NCBI GenBank assembly: GCA_002812745.2 | Contig: NCSJ02000035.1 | Coordinates: 1 to 64,000, forward strand | Direction of reading: 5' to 3' | DNA from: Scytalidium lignicola | Lineage: Eukaryota > Ascomycota > Leotiomycetes | DNA length: 64,000 nucleotides | Part shown: positions 48,001 through 58,835 of the stretch, piece after piece | Numbering within the stretch: the first letter of the stretch is position 1 | Layout: each line of letters begins with the position of its first letter | Translations under genes and position numbers: made by a program | The notes under the pieces: generated by a model | What the model was told of the DNA's origin: nothing | Databases searched by the model: none | What the model saw: the letters and a program-made list of their open reading frames with translations, nothing else

Positions 48001-48340
48001 TTTTCACAGGCATAACCCTCAAAACACACCTCGTGAATTCATAATTGAACTGTTCCTCTTCGAAATCTTCCGCTCCGGTCTTGGTCTTATTATTTGAAGC
48101 TGGTTCATAGCAGCATGCTTCTTGGATCTTGCGCAGAGTGATGGCCGACTTTCGATGCGAAGCTGTGCTTCGCTGCACATCGCGGAATATTGAACCCATT
48201 TGCGTCCGCAGGGCATTGTCTGGTGTCTCTTCTGGTACGTCGACATATGGGCCGGATGTTCTCGAGGTAGTCGATGTCCGCGAATTTGGCATCTGGGCAG
48301 AAGCTCGAGTAGACCTTGCTGACGACACTCGACTAGGCAT
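45013..48340 (-). CDS. YCG1: condensin complex subunit 3 (Ycg1/CAP-G)
   Basis: HEAT-repeat subunit of condensin, which binds DNA together with the kleisin and compacts mitotic chromosomes. Three exons, 48340-46271, 46203-45549 and 45473-45013, with introns of 67 and 75 nt, give 1061 aa. Signature regions: MGSIFRDVQRSTASHRKSAI, RFIGLFLRHANEKDNE, LLRRLRDKEAMVRVQAVLGL and DPSADVRRSLLVNLP (HEAT repeats). Later, CLHIVQCMLENVEGHL leads into the Cnd3 C-terminal region with RERGLVCLGLCSLLDKSLAEEN. The C-terminus is acidic and Ser-rich. The second intron contains a 16-G run and ambiguous base 45517. The phase still closes, so the exon calls stand. The start is the first in-frame ATG. Confidence 0.94.
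45518..45533. repeat. 16-G homopolymer inside a YCG1 intron
   Basis: A run of sixteen G preceded by an ambiguous base and eight T, lying wholly within the second YCG1 intron. On the transcript it is a C-run near the donor site. Confidence 0.75.
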
Positions 48341-48753
48341 CTCTGCGATCTTTGCTTCTAGGCTTGTGTTTTGAAGATAGAGAGCGACTCGTGTTAATGT
48401 CAGGGCGCGCAATAGGACCCTTTTTTCTGTTGTTTATTTATATTTTTGTCTGGTGCTAACGAAGCTTGTCGGGATGGATTGCCGCAGTAGCAGTTCGCTG
48501 TTCAAATATAAATCTAGTTTATAAACCCCTCTGAAGTGAGTATCATCAGTTTGTCAGAGCCATAAATGCTTCCAGTTTGGTGTTCAATTTGTTGTTCTTG
48601 ATGAGGTGGGTCGCGGTGTTTACGTTCATCCTAATCCGGCTAGATCATTGACTGTCCCTGGCGATTAGATAAAGCAGGCAGGGATATGTCGCCATCGATT
48701 TGGCGTGCAAAGCTGCACAAAAATACAAGAATTGCAATTGCAGCAGCGGAGCA
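48341..48753. promoter_or_regulatory. bidirectional promoter region YCG1/cysteine synthase
   Basis: 413 bases between divergent start codons. No gene. No clear TATA box on either side. Confidence 0.5.
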
Positions 48754-49937
48754 ATGTACAGGCTTGGGGTGCGACGCTTTGCCACCACGGCTCGTAGAGC
48801 CGTTGAGACGGCGGCTCAGATGGAAGCTGGCAATTCCTATAGGATTGCTGTCTCCAAGGTGCAAGGTGTGGTGAAAGGTCTCACTGGAGGTATGTTTCTT
48901 CCCCACGTCTGACTAGTAAGTCCACTAATTAAAGTCTAGCAATTGGGAATACACCTTTGATCCGACTTAATAAGATTTCGGATGCAACGGGCTGCGAGGT
49001 ACTTGGAAAGGCCGAATTTATGAATCCTGGGGGCTCAGTTAAGGATCGCGCTGCGCTCTATGTAGTTAAAGATGCGGAGGAGAGGGGCCTACTAAAGCCG
49101 GGAGGCACAGTCATTGAGGGAACAGCTGGAAATACTGGGATTGGACTTGCGCATGTCTGCAGATCTAAAGGCTATAAGCTTGTCATCTACATGCCAAACA
49201 CCCAATCTCAAGGGAAAATTGACCTTTTAAGATTACTCGGAGCCGAGGTCTATCCGGTACCGGCTGTGGCATTCGAGAATCCGGAGAACTACAATCACCA
49301 AGCTAGACGCCATGCTGAGAGATTGGAGAATGCGGTGTGGACAAACCAATTCGACAACACTGCCAATCGACGGGCTCATATCGAGACGACTGGTCCGGAA
49401 ATCTGGGCTCAAACTAAAGGCAAAATAGATGCCTTCACCTGTGCAACTGGCACTGGAGGAACTCTGGCTGGAACTACTCGTTATTTGAAGACTGTGTCAG
49501 ATGGAAGAGTCAAATGCTTCTTGGCTGATCCTCCTGGAAGTGTCTTGCACTCCTATATCTCTTCAGGTGGAAAACTCGTCGAGAGAACTGGGTCAAGTAT
49601 AACAGAAGGCATTGGACAAGGACGTGTTACTGATAACCTGCAACCCGATATCGGACTTATAGATGGTTCGATGAATATCCCTGATGAAAAGAGTATTGAG
49701 ATGGTCTATCGATGTTTAGACGAGGAAGGATTATACCTAGGTGCTAGTTCATGTTTGAACGTGGCTGCAGCCGAAGAGCTTGCTAAGAAGATTGGCCCTG
49801 GAAATACTGTTGTCACAATCCTCTGTGACGGAGCATACAGATACGCCGAGAGGTTATTCTCAAGGAAGTGGCTGTCTGAGAAGAAGCTTCTTGATGCTAT
49901 ACCGGAACATCTCCAGAAGTATATAGTGCTTCCATAA
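48754..49937 (+). CDS. cysteine synthase-like PLP enzyme (mitochondrial type)
   Basis: Fold-type II PLP enzyme of the cysteine synthase/OAS sulfhydrylase family. Two exons, 48754-48889 and 48940-49937, with a 50-nt intron, give 377 aa. The first 25 residues ([20 protein letters not shown]) look like a mitochondrial targeting or anchoring sequence. Splicing creates the family start [13 protein letters not shown]. The Schiff-base lysine lies in [22 protein letters not shown] and the phosphate-binding GTGGTLAG are intact, and the serine of [15 protein letters not shown] is present. It resembles the yeast Ygr012w/Mcy1 type more than the classical fungal cytosolic OAS sulfhydrylase, so a role in cysteine or sulfide metabolism is inferred. 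The stop is only 73 bases from the next, convergent gene. Confidence 0.92.
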
Positions 49938-50010
49938 TCTATATGTACATTGTATATAACATGAAACATTTTTAACTTCTAATCGTACATCCTTCCTAGA
50001 TGGCACAACC

Positions 50011-51181
50011 TTACCCTGACTTGGAACCAAATACCTGGTCATAGATCTCCAGGCCACGAGGCTTATTTCCCTTCACATTCCGGGCCCTCTCACTATCCCG
50101 CAACTCCGTAACAGTTTTCTCCACATTGGGTATTCTAGACTTCAACTTCTGCGTCGTTTCTGAACCTGGTGGAAGTACAGCTAAGGCGACCTCCATAGCA
50201 TGCAATATTGGTACAAGAGCTGCTAATGTGTAGTTTTCCTCGTGTGCAGTCGCATCAGGGCTAGGCCACCTTCGTACTTCCAGATCAGTTGCCAATAAAC
50301 GTTCAGCGTACTTGGCAACCTTGCCATCCTCATCCTTTCCTTCAAGATGCACTGATGCTCTTACGGCAGCTAACTGCAAGAGGGTCCCAATGACCTCTGG
50401 TAGGGCTCGGGGATCTACCTCGGAGACAACTCTGGACCCTGAATGTCTCGGGTCCTCAAGCATATCTGCAACCATTTCTGCCCACACTAAAGCTTGTTTA
50501 GTCTGCTTCTCACTCCAGTTGGCATCTACTGCCTTCTTCTGAAGCTGCCACATTAACTCCGTGGCTATTTCTGGATCATGCAAAGAGAACCCAGTAGTAG
50601 CTACCCTCCTAGCGCACTCTAAGGCAACATCGTGTCGGCCAGCCAGGCACGCCTTCCGCACAATCCTTGCCGCATGTTTTGGCTTCAGCTTTCTACCGGC
50701 ACCATGCAAGCCTTGAAGAATCAAAGGAAGATTATCCCAATCCGCTTTCGTTTGCATTAGGCCAATTGCATTGAAGAGAGCTCGACGGGTGTTTGGTAGG
50801 TCCTTCGTAATATCGATGTGTTCCAGCTTAAATTCCTCCCCCCCTATGTCAGCAGTTACTGTGTCCGATTTGAGAATATCTCTATTTCGATCACGAAATA
50901 TTAGCTGTCGATGGGCCTTCGATAGGTGTGAAGGGAGAAAAACTTTGGTCCTGAAGCTGTTGAGGATCGAGTCAAGCTCGGGAGATGAAGTGGGAGTAAA
51001 CGTGGGTAAAACTGTACTAGTCAGGATATTATACTTTCGCGCAGTAAGTTAATTGCTTACCATTTTTCTGGTATATAGCTGAACTTATGAACGTTCGTCT
51101 CTGAGTATGGAGAGCTGTTGTAGCGCTTCGTACGGCGCAATCGCTGCACCGTAGCAGCTTGTTAAGGTTTCTGCGCGCCAT
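50011..51181 (-). CDS. conserved fungal protein, predicted mitochondrial
   Basis: Two exons, 51181-51061 and 51011-50011, with a 49-nt intron, give 373 aa. The N-terminus is a classical presequence, rich in Arg and Ser with no acid residues (MARRNLNKLLRCSDCAVRSA, then RRTFISSA). The body is helical with repeated hairpins (DWDNLPLILQGLHGAGRKLK, KHAARIVRKACLAGRHDVAL, ATELMWQLQKKAVDANW), suggestive of a TPR/PPR-like solenoid. I do not recognise the family by name. It is divergent from mitochondrial ribosomal bL19 across a 230-base promoter, so a role in mitochondrial gene expression is plausible but only inferred. Confidence 0.8.
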
Positions 51182-51411
51182 TGAAGAAACCTTCAAGAAA
51201 GATAACTTCTTGCTGAAATCTTTGCCGGAAGTCACTCCCTGTACAGAGAGTAAAGATGTTATTCTTGATGCTCGCGTGTACCGTAGAACTCAAAATTATT
51301 ACATGGTACCGTACCGGTAAATTGAAGGCGGTGAAAACAGGCGAAACNTTTTTGGACGACCAGTTTCGAGCCTCACTCTCGACAACATCATTCCCTTCAA
51401 CGAGCGACGCC
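51182..51411. promoter_or_regulatory. bidirectional promoter of two mitochondrial-protein genes
   Basis: 230 bases between divergent ATGs of the predicted mitochondrial protein and bL19. Contains the words GGTACCGTACCGGT around 51304-51318 and an ambiguous base at 51348. Confidence 0.6.
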
Positions 51412-52158
51412 ATGGCGACAATGGCACCTACGCTGCGGCCATTGAGCTGCTGGAAGTCTATCTTACGGAGAACACGGCAGCATAAAGCTACGATGAGGTC
51501 GTTGACTATGTATCATCACTCAAAACCGGCTTCCATGATGCCACTCCCCATCGCGGGCCAGGTCCAAACACCACATGGTGTGTAACCCAATTGGGTCTCT
51601 TAAAGGAGATCAATATATTATTTACCTTCGTGAAACTGACTTACTCGTATAGAAAATAGGAAGATAAAGACTTACCCACCGCCTCCATCAGCTGCCGCCG
51701 CATGCAGAGAGCCTATAAAGGCATTTGAAGAAGAACAAATATCACATCTTGATCCCACCGGGGCTCGTAGGGAACTCTTTTCAAAAATTAACCCCGAATG
51801 CGCTAAAGTCGGTGACATTCTCCTGGTCCGCTTGAAGACAGGTGACCCCTTTGCCGGTGTATGCATCAACATCCGCAGACGAGGAGTGGATACTGCGATT
51901 CTACTTCGGAACGAATTGACGAGAGTCGGGGTTGAGATGTGGTATAAGATTTATAGCCCTAATGTTGATGGTATTGAGATTGTGCAAAGGAAAGAGAAGC
52001 GAGCTAGGAGAGCTAGGCTGACATATATGAGGAAGCCGGAGCATGATATGAGAAGTGTGCAAGGTATTGTCCTTCAGTATCAACGCTCACAAGCTGCTCT
52101 CAGAGGTGGTGGGAGAGAAGAAAAGAAGGGTGGGCAGAGAAAGAAGGGAAAACGATAG
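51412..52158 (+). CDS. IMG1: mitochondrial large-subunit ribosomal protein bL19 (Img1)
   Basis: Two exons, 51412-51577 and 51653-52158, with a 75-nt intron, give 223 aa. The N-terminus is a basic, acid-free targeting peptide (MATMAPTLRPLSCWKSILRR). The mature part begins near TYPPPPSAAAACREPIKAFE. The bL19 core reads VGDILLVRLKTGDPFAGVCI, then IRRRGVDTAILLRNELTRVG, VEMWYKIYSPNVDGIEIVQR and KEKRARRARLTYMRKPEHDM. A lysine-rich tail follows. It sits in the mitochondrial 54S subunit near the L14/L3 neighbourhood. The acceptor at 51651-51652 is the one that keeps phase, and it follows a good CTGAC branch point. Confidence 0.92.
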
Positions 52159-52709
52159 ATGGCAATAACATTGTATCATATTGGCGCATTGGAAGGAATC
52201 CATTAAAGAATAGCTATGGATGTATATTTTTGTAACAATAGCCACCCCTTCCCAAGGTATCATAATTTTTTTAAGCCCGCCTATTCAATATTCTGAGACT
52301 AGAAAGTAACTTAAATGAACACATGGATCCATCATCCGCTGTCAACTGACAATTTCTGGTTGTGAGTGCAAACGCCGTCTTCCCATTTTTCATCATCAAG
52401 TCATTCTGGAAATAACATCACAAGATTCCGCCTGCGCCAAAGAGACTTACTTGTGAACCATTACAAAATCCGTTTTATGCCTTCTGGTGTAGGTTCAAAT
52501 TGAAAATTTCCTCCCTCTACTCTCTCACCTTCTTGGCGTACGTATGGTAGAATCATCTGCGCTGTATTGCGCTGGTACTATTGACCAGTTAATCTCAACA
52601 ACCGTTTGGTAACATTACAAACATTTAGTCTAGAGAATCAAAAGCACACTTATTGAAAGGGTGCCAAGATAATGACGGGCATACCATATTTAATGGTTGT
52701 AAGATCATA
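52159..52709. other. intergenic, convergent 3' ends
   Basis: About 550 AT-rich bases between the stop codons of bL19 and the next minus-strand gene. Nothing recognised beyond 3' UTRs. Confidence 0.6.
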
Positions 52710-54098
52710 TCAATCCCCTCTGTCAGCAGCTTTTCCTTTTCTGTCAACATCTGCGGATTTCAGTATCTCTCGTAGACTTCCTTCAGCGTGGGATGGCCTT
52801 CTAGGTCTACTTGCAGTGTTGCTTTGCTGTTGTCCTAGACGCCTGCTCCACCAGGAACTAATACTATTTAGAATTGAAGTCCTCTCATCATTCTGCGACA
52901 TTGAAGTTAATGTTCTGGATTCGCTGCGGATCACAGATGCTGGAGATATCAAGTCTAATGGTCTAGCTGCAGATATGCGTGGGAGAGTTTCAATGTTAGA
53001 GACAACCTCAAGGTTGATTGTTGCTGATGTCTGAGGTCTTGAAGGTTCACTGATGAGAGAGGTCGTTGCGACGAATTGAGCGTCCGGTTTATGTCTGGCT
53101 CCTTGAGCACTATCAATTATAATCGATGCAAAAGTAGCTGACCTAGAACGGGTCGGTCTTGGTGTTGATTGAATCTGAGCTCCCTTCTTTAACTTAGCAG
53201 AGCCTGGCAGTGGTGGATCTGCCTCCGACTCAGTTCTTTCTGCTGCCCTTCCACGAACCTCATCAGCCAATACAGCTGCGGGCTTCTTTGTAGATTTATC
53301 TTCATCTGAAGACCGTGAAGATGACATGATCGTTTCAAGAGTGCCATATGCCACCGATCTAGTTCGTCTCCCATTTTTAGGGCCTCTGCCAGCAGGCCGT
53401 GGTTGTTCATCGTCAGATCCAATTGCTTGCAATGTGGGCCCTGCTAATTGTCCTTGAGTGATAGGAGCTTGGCTCACTGGCTGGAAAAACTGATCGCCAC
53501 GGCCATGAGGAGGCATGTGTACCTCATACTGGTTGCTTAGACTATATTTGCTCCGGGCACATATCTCAGCAATTCTCTCCAGATCCTCCGTAACACCATG
53601 TCTAATCTCATCCATAATTCCCTTGAAACTGAACGCCTCGACGGGAGGAAGTTTCAAATCCCCCATCTTCGATACCGTTACTACAGTCTGGCCATTGCCT
53701 TTCTTTGCAGCCGCAGGACGATGTTGAGAACGCGTGCGAGAAGGTCCTGAGTAAGTCCGCACAATCACAGGCTGGTTGTAAGTGCTATTTCGTGCTCCTG
53801 TCGACTTTGCGTAGCGATGATGGCGAGACCGAGTAGCGCCGTTGAGCTGACGGAGGGCTGAGATTCGATATGCAACTGTTGTTTCGTCGAAGATATGCTC
53901 ACCATGTGCTGCTTCTTCCGATTGAACTAAGCTTGCACTTGATGTGTTGGCACTCCAAAGAGCCGGTGGTAGGAAGTGCAAAGGCAGCGAACGTCGTCTC
54001 GTTGTATCCGGAGCAGATCTGGCAGTCTTCGGGGCAGTATGTGCTGGTAAGGATTCGAGCAGCGGAGTCGATCCACTGGTGGCATGTTCTATCGCCAT
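52710..54098 (-). CDS. unrecognised Ser/Arg-rich fungal protein
   Basis: One uninterrupted exon of 462 codons starting at an ATG. I do not recognise the family. The sequence is mostly low-complexity and disordered, rich in Ser, Arg, Pro and Thr. One more ordered stretch occurs near residues 140-195: KMGDLKLPPVEAFSFKGIMD, then EIRHGVTEDLERIAEICARS, which looks helical and is the likely conserved core. A short tryptophan motif ISSWWSRRLG lies near the C-terminus. No signal peptide or membrane segment. The length, the sustained open frame and the ATG make it a real gene. The role is unknown. Confidence 0.72.
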   Translation of the reverse strand: MAIEHATSGSTPLLESLPAHTAPKTARSAPDTTRRRSLPLHFLPPALWSANTSSASLVQSEEAAHGEHIFDETTVAYRISALRQLNGATRSRHHRYAKSTGARNSTYNQPVIVRTYSGPSRTRSQHRPAAAKKGNGQTVVTVSKMGDLKLPPVEAFSFKGIMDEIRHGVTEDLERIAEICARSKYSLSNQYEVHMPPHGRGDQFFQPVSQAPITQGQLAGPTLQAIGSDDEQPRPAGRGPKNGRRTRSVAYGTLETIMSSSRSSDEDKSTKKPAAVLADEVRGRAAERTESEADPPLPGSAKLKKGAQIQSTPRPTRSRSATFASIIIDSAQGARHKPDAQFVATTSLISEPSRPQTSATINLEVVSNIETLPRISAARPLDLISPASVIRSESRTLTSMSQNDERTSILNSISSWWSRRLGQQQSNTASRPRRPSHAEGSLREILKSADVDRKGKAADRGD

Positions 54099-54428
54099 AA
54101 TGTGGGTCTGTAGTTCGTGCTACAATGCCAATTGAGCTGACATTTTGTTGAGGAGGCGGCAATCGAGGAGCGCAACCAGACTCATGCGTGTATATTGCGG
54201 TCGAAAAGCACATTTATCTTCGAGCATATGCGAAGTGAGGTGTCAACGCCCTGGGGTGGGGCAACAAATGCATCGAGACTGGCAGGGATTGTGACAAGCG
54301 CTTGAGTCTCACTCGCACGGACCAGTCGCGCTAATGGCGAAACGTGAGCGGGAATTATCATTCGCCCCTCCATCGTCCCCGGATTCCATCATCAAACCAC
54401 GCTTCAATGTAGAGCCAATCCTCCCAAG
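54099..54428. promoter_or_regulatory. bidirectional promoter of the two unrecognised genes
   Basis: 330 bases between divergent ATGs. No gene and no clear core element seen. Confidence 0.5.
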
Positions 54429-55976
54429 ATGGCTTCCTCTTCGGGTCGCGACGACGAGAACCGCCATGATCAGAATAAATCCGAGAATCCCTTCATCAGA
54501 TTCAAACAATTTGCTGACTCCCAGATCAGCGCACTGTTGCAAGGCATCGTTGGTCTACCATCTGCGATCTCGAGACTTCCACCAGTAAACACGCGATGGG
54601 CTGAATTTGATAACGAACTCAAACGGCGTGATGAAGCTCAGGAAAAGCAAAGGGAGGCAGAGAGATCGGAAGTCCAAGTATCTGCCAGGCATGCAGACGA
54701 TGGCAATGAAACCATTATTCCAGTGAAGAAATCATGGAATCGAAATTCATCTACGTCCAATTTACCGGCACCTCCCAACAACCAAAACGCCGAAGATGAC
54801 ATTACAATGGACCTTCCTCTCTATTCTCCTGTTACGAAATCTCTTTTCGCCCGTCTAGACCCGTCGGATAAGACCCTTGACTGGGGTGAAGGAGATCAGG
54901 ATCATCGTATGAACTTCGGGTTAAGTTTCGTCTTTGAACATGTACCTTTTTCTACCCAATCCGACGAACAGTCCTCTAGCATTATGAAGCTTGTGCAATC
55001 AATAGCTTACAACAACTTGAAGTCTCGAACAGATCTTCGTTCAGAATCTTCTCTTCTTCCTTATCTGTTATTCTCGCCATACTCTCCGATCAAACTCTCC
55101 TTGGAATCGCAGTCTCTTTATCACGAAACAAAATCTCAGTCACCACCCGATCATTTTCCATATCAAGAGGCATTCGAGGACCTAATCCTTACAACGCAAG
55201 ACCGTCATATGCTTCGTCCTCTGTGGCCTCGTATGTTCCATAAAAATACTTTTCTGGACTTCCCTTTTTTTGGTAGCGATATAATGCGTGCGGGAAGTGC
55301 CATTGTCTGGATCCACAAACTCAATGCCTATCAACTTCTCGAACCCCTTGGACCTGAACGGCAAAGAAATACGCAAGAGTGTGCGCGGAAGGAAGTTAGA
55401 GGAACAGCTGACATCTCCGAAACCGAGGAAGACATGTACAACAACTTTCTTCAAGGCTCAGAGCATCCATCTCCTAAGGAAGGCGTAGTCTTTACTCACT
55501 TTAAAGAGGACATTGATCGCCAGTTCCGAGAGCTAGAGAAAGCAAGTAAAGAGATACGACGATTAGTAGGATCAGGTACAGCTACCGAAAGTGATCTTGA
55601 TGAGTTTGAGTACCACGGTATGCTTGGAGCTGAAATAAAGAAGCTGGAAGCGGATCTGAGTGCTGCAAAACGAAGACTTGAGAGGCTTACGAGTGACATA
55701 ACGCCACAGACAAGTGACGCAGCAGATCCGGATCAAGTAGTGGCGACAATCACTACCCATGATACCAGAGTTCGTGATGACGGTACGGTCGAAACCACTG
55801 TCCAGGTTCGTCGTCGATATACCGATGGAAGAGAGACTATCACAACCAAAACCAGTGTAGGAGAGAACGATTATGAAGATACTTACACTTCAAGCACTAA
55901 ACGGGATCCCGAGGGCGACGTCAAGGAAGATGAAAGGAAAGGTAAAAATAAGAAAAAGGGATGGTTCTGGTCTTAA
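54429..55976 (+). CDS. conserved fungal protein of unknown function
   Basis: A single-exon gene of 515 aa. I do not recognise a named family. Seen: an N-terminal helix NPFIRFKQFADSQISALLQG followed by IVGLPSAIS, a central region with globular character (ITMDLPLYSPVTKSLFARLD, HMLRPLWPRMFHKNTFLDFP), a coiled coil at about residues 395-425 (EIKKLEADLSAAKRRLERL), and an acidic/basic tail ending KKKGWFWS. Several Thr-rich beta-like repeats (ETTVQVRRRYTDGRETITTK) precede the tail. No clear signal peptide or membrane span. It is divergent from the equally unknown gene on the left. Confidence 0.8.
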   Translation: MASSSGRDDENRHDQNKSENPFIRFKQFADSQISALLQGIVGLPSAISRLPPVNTRWAEFDNELKRRDEAQEKQREAERSEVQVSARHADDGNETIIPVKKSWNRNSSTSNLPAPPNNQNAEDDITMDLPLYSPVTKSLFARLDPSDKTLDWGEGDQDHRMNFGLSFVFEHVPFSTQSDEQSSSIMKLVQSIAYNNLKSRTDLRSESSLLPYLLFSPYSPIKLSLESQSLYHETKSQSPPDHFPYQEAFEDLILTTQDRHMLRPLWPRMFHKNTFLDFPFFGSDIMRAGSAIVWIHKLNAYQLLEPLGPERQRNTQECARKEVRGTADISETEEDMYNNFLQGSEHPSPKEGVVFTHFKEDIDRQFRELEKASKEIRRLVGSGTATESDLDEFEYHGMLGAEIKKLEADLSAAKRRLERLTSDITPQTSDAADPDQVVATITTHDTRVRDDGTVETTVQVRRRYTDGRETITTKTSVGENDYEDTYTSSTKRDPEGDVKEDERKGKNKKKGWFWS

Positions 55977-56294
55977 AGACCGTATATGAAAATTTCCTAC
56001 TTCCTATAGAATGAAATTTGTGATAACGCAATGTATTTCATGCATTTAACACTCACCAAATCAAATGATGTTTGTATATTTTTTGATATATTTATTCATA
56101 TAATACTCTCTATTAGCAGATATGTAAGGTGCATGACCAAATTGTGGCTCTATAATATATTTCTGATCATCTTCCTAGGTAAGATTGTCTCCAGTTATGA
56201 ATGATGGGTCTAAATACCCCAAAATATACAATCACCGAACGCCATTCATCTGCCTTTGTTGAGTGTTTTTTCTAACTACCCATAAGAAATCATA
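55977..56294. other. short intergenic, convergent 3' ends
   Basis: 318 AT-rich bases between convergent stop codons. Nothing recognised. Confidence 0.6.
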
Positions 56295-58835
56295 TTAATC
56301 TAACGTAGCCTGCCGCCTCTTTGCCTGATCTCGTTGTAATTTCTTGAAGAAAGGATGACTCTCCTTTTTGAACTTCTTGGCCTTATTGACCTCCACATAG
56401 GCCATTGTTTGCCCACCAGCTAACTCACTAAGGCTGCCAGCAGTTCTCTTAGCAGTAGCCTTTCTCTTACTTCGGCCAGAGCCGTCTTTATAGTGGAAAA
56501 GATCATCCGAGATCTTCTCTTCTTCAAAGCCAGCCTCATTCTGTATCATAACATTTTGAAGTAACTCTCGTCGTTCAGCAGGGGTAGAGAATGCAAGTCC
56601 AGGGAGATTTTCAATTCCTTGGAGATGCGTAATTACCTTGAATGCATAACCCTGATCCACCAAAAAAGCTTGTCTTTTAGACGAATAGTACATTTCTTGC
56701 GTGTCCTTCGACACCAGAGAGTAGAAGAACGCATTGAAGCCTTCATCGTTCCTACGTTTTGCCCTTAGAATTCGCCCGAGCCGTTGAGCTTCTTGACGAC
56801 GAGAACCATAATGAGAGGATATCTGAATTAAGCAAGTTGCTTCTGGAAGATCCAATGATGTATCTCCAATCTTTGAGAGGAATAAAGTGTTGATATTTTC
56901 ATTGTGTTGAAAGTTCTCTAGGATACGGAGACGCTCTGATTGTGCAGTTCCGCCAAATATGAAGGCCTTGTTTAGCTTCGTAGCATATGCGTGGAGGGCA
57001 TATACATTATCCGAGAACACAATAATCTTGTCGCCACGCTTCTCGTGGTAATCAATGAGGAATTGACAGGCCTGAAACTTCCTAGGATTCATGATATAGA
57101 GCAGAGCTCGCTTTCGACTAGACTCTCGAAGATACTCGGAATAAAATTCCGTTGTCATGGGGCACCACACTTCGGCACATTGCACTTTTGCAATATGACC
57201 TTGTTCAGCGAGCTCCATCCAATTGGCCTCATATAGTTTTGGACCAATGAGAAAATTCAAATCCCGAATTTTGTCATCCTCACGAAGGAGAGTTGCTGTC
57301 AAGCCCAGCTTTGAATGTGTCTTTATAGAGGATGTGACTTTTCTGAAAATATTTGCAGGAACGACATGAACTTCATCCAGGATCATCAGACCCCATTCTC
57401 TATTTTGCAGAAATTCCATCATTTTCCCGGCATCATAGGACCGAGAGCGTGTCTGTGTAACCATGGAATATGTGGAGACAATTATTCCAGTGTTCTTTTT
57501 GAACTTCTCTTTATGATCAGAGGTGAAAACGGCAATATCATCCGGGTCAATGTTAGACCATTTCAGGAATTCTTGACGCCATTGTACCACCGACATGGAG
57601 CTTGTACAAAGAACAATAACACCTTTCTTAATTGTGCATGCTGCCGTGATCCCTACTAAGGTCTTGCCAGCACCACAAGGTAAGACGATAATACCACTCT
57701 TCGCACGACCATTACCAAACATCTTACTTAAGCTCTTCTCTTGATAACTTCGGATTTGAGCGCTTGGTTTGAGGTCAATATCGAGGTTTGCATTTGCTTC
57801 ATCGTTTCGGAAGTCATATTCTTCTAGAACAGGCAAACCTAATTCTAGGCAACGCTTTTGAACAGCTTCAACACCGGTGTCGGCAATTTCGAATGCATGG
57901 ACAGCATCGGCATCATCGTCGTCGTCATCTTCTTCATTGAGTTTCGCGAATATGTCTTCTTGCTTGAGTTCTTCGCTTTCTTGTGGTCGGTCACCTGGTC
58001 GTTGATCTGTAGCTTGCTGAACACCGGCCGCATTCTTGGTACCTGGGATAACCAACCCACCCATAGTCGGTGCGGAAGTAGTAGTGATGTCTTGCGTCCC
58101 TTGCACTCGTAAAGGGCCAATAACTTCATCCTTCAGTAAGCGCTGTAACATCTCTGGGTCTGAACTCTCCACGAAGTGCTTAGTATTCTTGAGAACGAGC
58201 TTGACTTTGCCATAACTCTGTGTACAGTTGGTGATAAACTCTCGAATATTTTCTGGTATTGGTATCTTTGATAGCCTATCCAGGACATTAATAATATCCT
58301 TGGGATCAAGACCCACAGATACAGCGGCATAGAGGCTATGGGGCGTTAGAGCGTATTCATGTAGGAAATTCGGTCGTGACAGAGGTTCTGCAATAGTTGT
58401 TAAGAAATCCTGAGCATGGGCCGCAAGTGGTGAGAAGCTTTCCAAGATAATCCGACCTTTGTGGGGATCTATCCATAGAGGACGATTATCATGGTCAGGC
58501 TTCAGTGATAGGTAAGAGAAATCATTGTTGCCAAAATGGCGACTAGCAGAATCTCTATCCTTGATTCGCCCCTCTCTCTTTGCTTTGTACTTTTCGATCG
58601 AGAACTTGTTTACGGCCTTATCAATATTCTCCGCCTCAGTTTCACTTGCTTCCTCGCCGGAGAAGTCATCGCTGCTGCCAACACTCTGTGGAGTAGCAGG
58701 ACCCGGGGTAGAGGCGGCAGAACTTCTTGCTGTCTTGGACGCTGCTAACCCACCTGGATACTGTTAGTACCATAGAAACATGCAATATAGCAATCGAAAG
58801 CTCATACTCGATGTAGCTTTTCTCTTTGGAGGCAT
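56295..58835 (-). CDS. SSL2: TFIIH helicase subunit XPB (Ssl2/Rad25)
   Basis: 3'-5' DNA translocase of TFIIH, needed for promoter opening and nucleotide excision repair. Two exons, 58835-58808 (28 nt, coding MPPKRKATS) and 58753-56295, with a 54-nt intron, give 828 aa. The N-terminal domain contains [20 protein letters not shown]. The helicase core has Walker [11 protein letters not shown] (residues about 370) and motif II DEVH (about 469-472), the RED-type element [10 protein letters not shown], and motif [14 protein letters not shown]. An acidic run of Asp around residue 290 precedes the core. Two possible acceptors lie 8 bases apart. Only the one at 58754 keeps frame. Confidence 0.96.
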
